Below, in pieces: positions 4,614-5,038 of a stretch of 5,038 bases of DNA; the first letter of the stretch is position 1, and each line of letters begins with the position of its first letter. The translations under genes were made by a program, and so were the position numbers. A model generated the notes under the pieces. The model was not told the DNA's origin. It made no database searches and worked only from the letters and a program-made list of their open reading frames with translations. The DNA comes from an uncultured Oscillibacter sp. (GTDB lineage: Bacteria; Bacillota; Clostridia; Oscillospirales; Oscillospiraceae), in assembly GCA_946183175.1 (NCBI GenBank), contig CAMHBH010000137.1, positions 1-5,038 on the forward strand. Reading direction: 5' to 3'.

Positions 4614-4985
4614 GGGGGTGTACCGGTTTCGACGGGGATATGGAGGCAGGATAAGCGGGCGGCGGTGCCTGACCGCCTTAAAACAGGCACGTTATAAATC
4701 AAATAACGACAATTATTACCAGCCGATGGCTGTTGCTGCCTGATTAAAGGCAGCCGTCCGACCCGGAAGGACCGCGAGCCGGGAAGGGCGTGGTTGAGCG
4801 GTAAATGTGAGTACGGTAAGCTTTGCCCGTGCCATAAATCATGAAGCTTACTTTCCCCAGCGGCGTGACGGCTTGCCGCCAGGGAAGGGAACAGGAAGAA
4901 AGACTTCCACAATAACCGTCTGCGCCCGGAGAAAGTCCTGTTGAAGTGTTTTCGGACGGGAGTTCAACTCTCCCCACCTCCACCA
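4614..4985 (+). ncRNA. ssrA: Transfer-messenger RNA (tmRNA), one-piece
   Basis: This 372-nt RNA rescues stalled ribosomes with SmpB and tags the unfinished protein for proteolysis. The tRNA-like ends are complete. GGGGGTG (4614-4620) pairs with CACCTCC (4975-4981), ACCA is encoded at 4982-4985, and the T arm is GGGAG/CTCCC around TTCAACT (4958-4974). The hallmark GGTTTCGACGGGG is at 4625-4637. Helix 2 pairs 4647-4652 with 4935-4940 and 4656-4660 with 4924-4928. Pseudoknot 1 is GGCGG/CCGCC (4661-4665, 4673-4677) with TGCCTG/CAGGCA (4666-4671, 4684-4689). Pseudoknot 2 is GTCC/GGAC (4756-4759, 4769-4772) with CCCGG/CCGGG (4762-4766, 4779-4783). A further 8-bp pairing joins 4816-4823 to 4844-4851. 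The tag frame lies between pseudoknots 1 and 2. The 5' end must be made by RNase P from a precursor starting near 4472. Boundaries follow from the acceptor stem. Confidence 0.97.
4702..4743 (+). other. tmRNA proteolysis-tag reading frame
   Basis: The frame ends at TGA 4741-4743 and reads NNDNYYQPMAVAA if resumed at AAT 4702. The hydrophobic ending AVAA is a typical protease recognition end. As expected, the stop codon lies in a helix (4735-4741 with 4748-4754, loop GATTAA). No GCA or other alanine codon precedes NDNY. The in-frame codons upstream are CGT TAT AAA TCA AAT, so the resume codon is uncertain, with AAT 4702 or AAC 4705 the best candidates. Confidence 0.75.
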
Positions 4986-4997
4986 CAGGGGAGCCAG

Positions 4998-5038
4998 ACG
5001 AACCCGCCTATGATTTATTTCGTGGGTCGTGTGTTCGT
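4998..5038 (+). repeat. Inverted repeat downstream of ssrA, cut by the window end
   Basis: ACGAAC (4998-5003) matches GTTCGT (5033-5038) as an inverted repeat. An alternative fold pairs ACGA and CCCGC with GCGTGGGTCGT-like sequence at 5020-5030, with one bulge. It begins 13 nt past the tmRNA CCA and may be the start of the ssrA terminator, but any T run would lie outside the window. Confidence 0.3.

Noticed and set aside
4556..4986. Minus-strand open frames across the tmRNA gene
   Set aside because: The whole span is accounted for by tmRNA structure on the plus strand, and the predicted products resemble nothing I recognise.

Overview
The window comes from a GC-rich bacterium (by eye roughly 58-60% G+C) with sigma70/sigmaA-type promoters, strong Shine-Dalgarno sites, a TTG-started gene and GC-rich intergenic hairpin repeats. 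The proteins and repeats look most like an anaerobic Clostridia-type (Bacillota) gut organism, but this is an impression from memory. Synergistota or another GC-rich anaerobe cannot be excluded from 5 kb. No plasmid, phage, CRISPR or transposase signature is visible.

Layout from left to right. (1) Positions 1-10 probably hold the first three codons of a gene leaving the window on the minus strand, with its own promoter at 42-70. (2) Positions 11-401 are intergenic: a degenerate hairpin repeat, a palindrome, and a structured promoter region for gdhA. (3) 402-1751 (+) is gdhA, a complete hexameric-type NADP-dependent glutamate dehydrogenase. (4) 1752-1922 holds two successive terminator hairpins; the second is a long, bidirectional stem serving the convergent gdhA and ilvBN units. 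(5) 4179-1923 (-) is the two-gene operon ilvB-ilvN, the catalytic and regulatory subunits of acetohydroxyacid synthase. It has a clear promoter, a perfect Shine-Dalgarno site before a TTG start, and a leader of only about 20 nt. (6) 4180-4613 is a divergent intergenic region. It has the ilvB promoter on one side and the ssrA promoter on the other, the two sharing a 14-bp inverted sequence, with dispersed GC-rich repeats between them. (7) 4614-4985 (+) is a complete one-piece tmRNA gene (ssrA) with genomically encoded CCA, recognisable pseudoknots and an internal tag reading frame. (8) 4986-5038 contains an inverted repeat that runs to the window edge.

The protein genes are nitrogen and amino-acid housekeeping genes. 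GdhA makes glutamate from 2-oxoglutarate and ammonia, and glutamate is the amino donor for the last step of the branched-chain pathway that IlvBN starts. The tmRNA rescues stalled ribosomes and is functionally unrelated. I did not find convincing evidence of a new multi-gene system. The points most worth a second look are the tmRNA tag with no alanine resume codon, the long structured leader before ssrA, the shared promoter module, and the intergenic repeat family.
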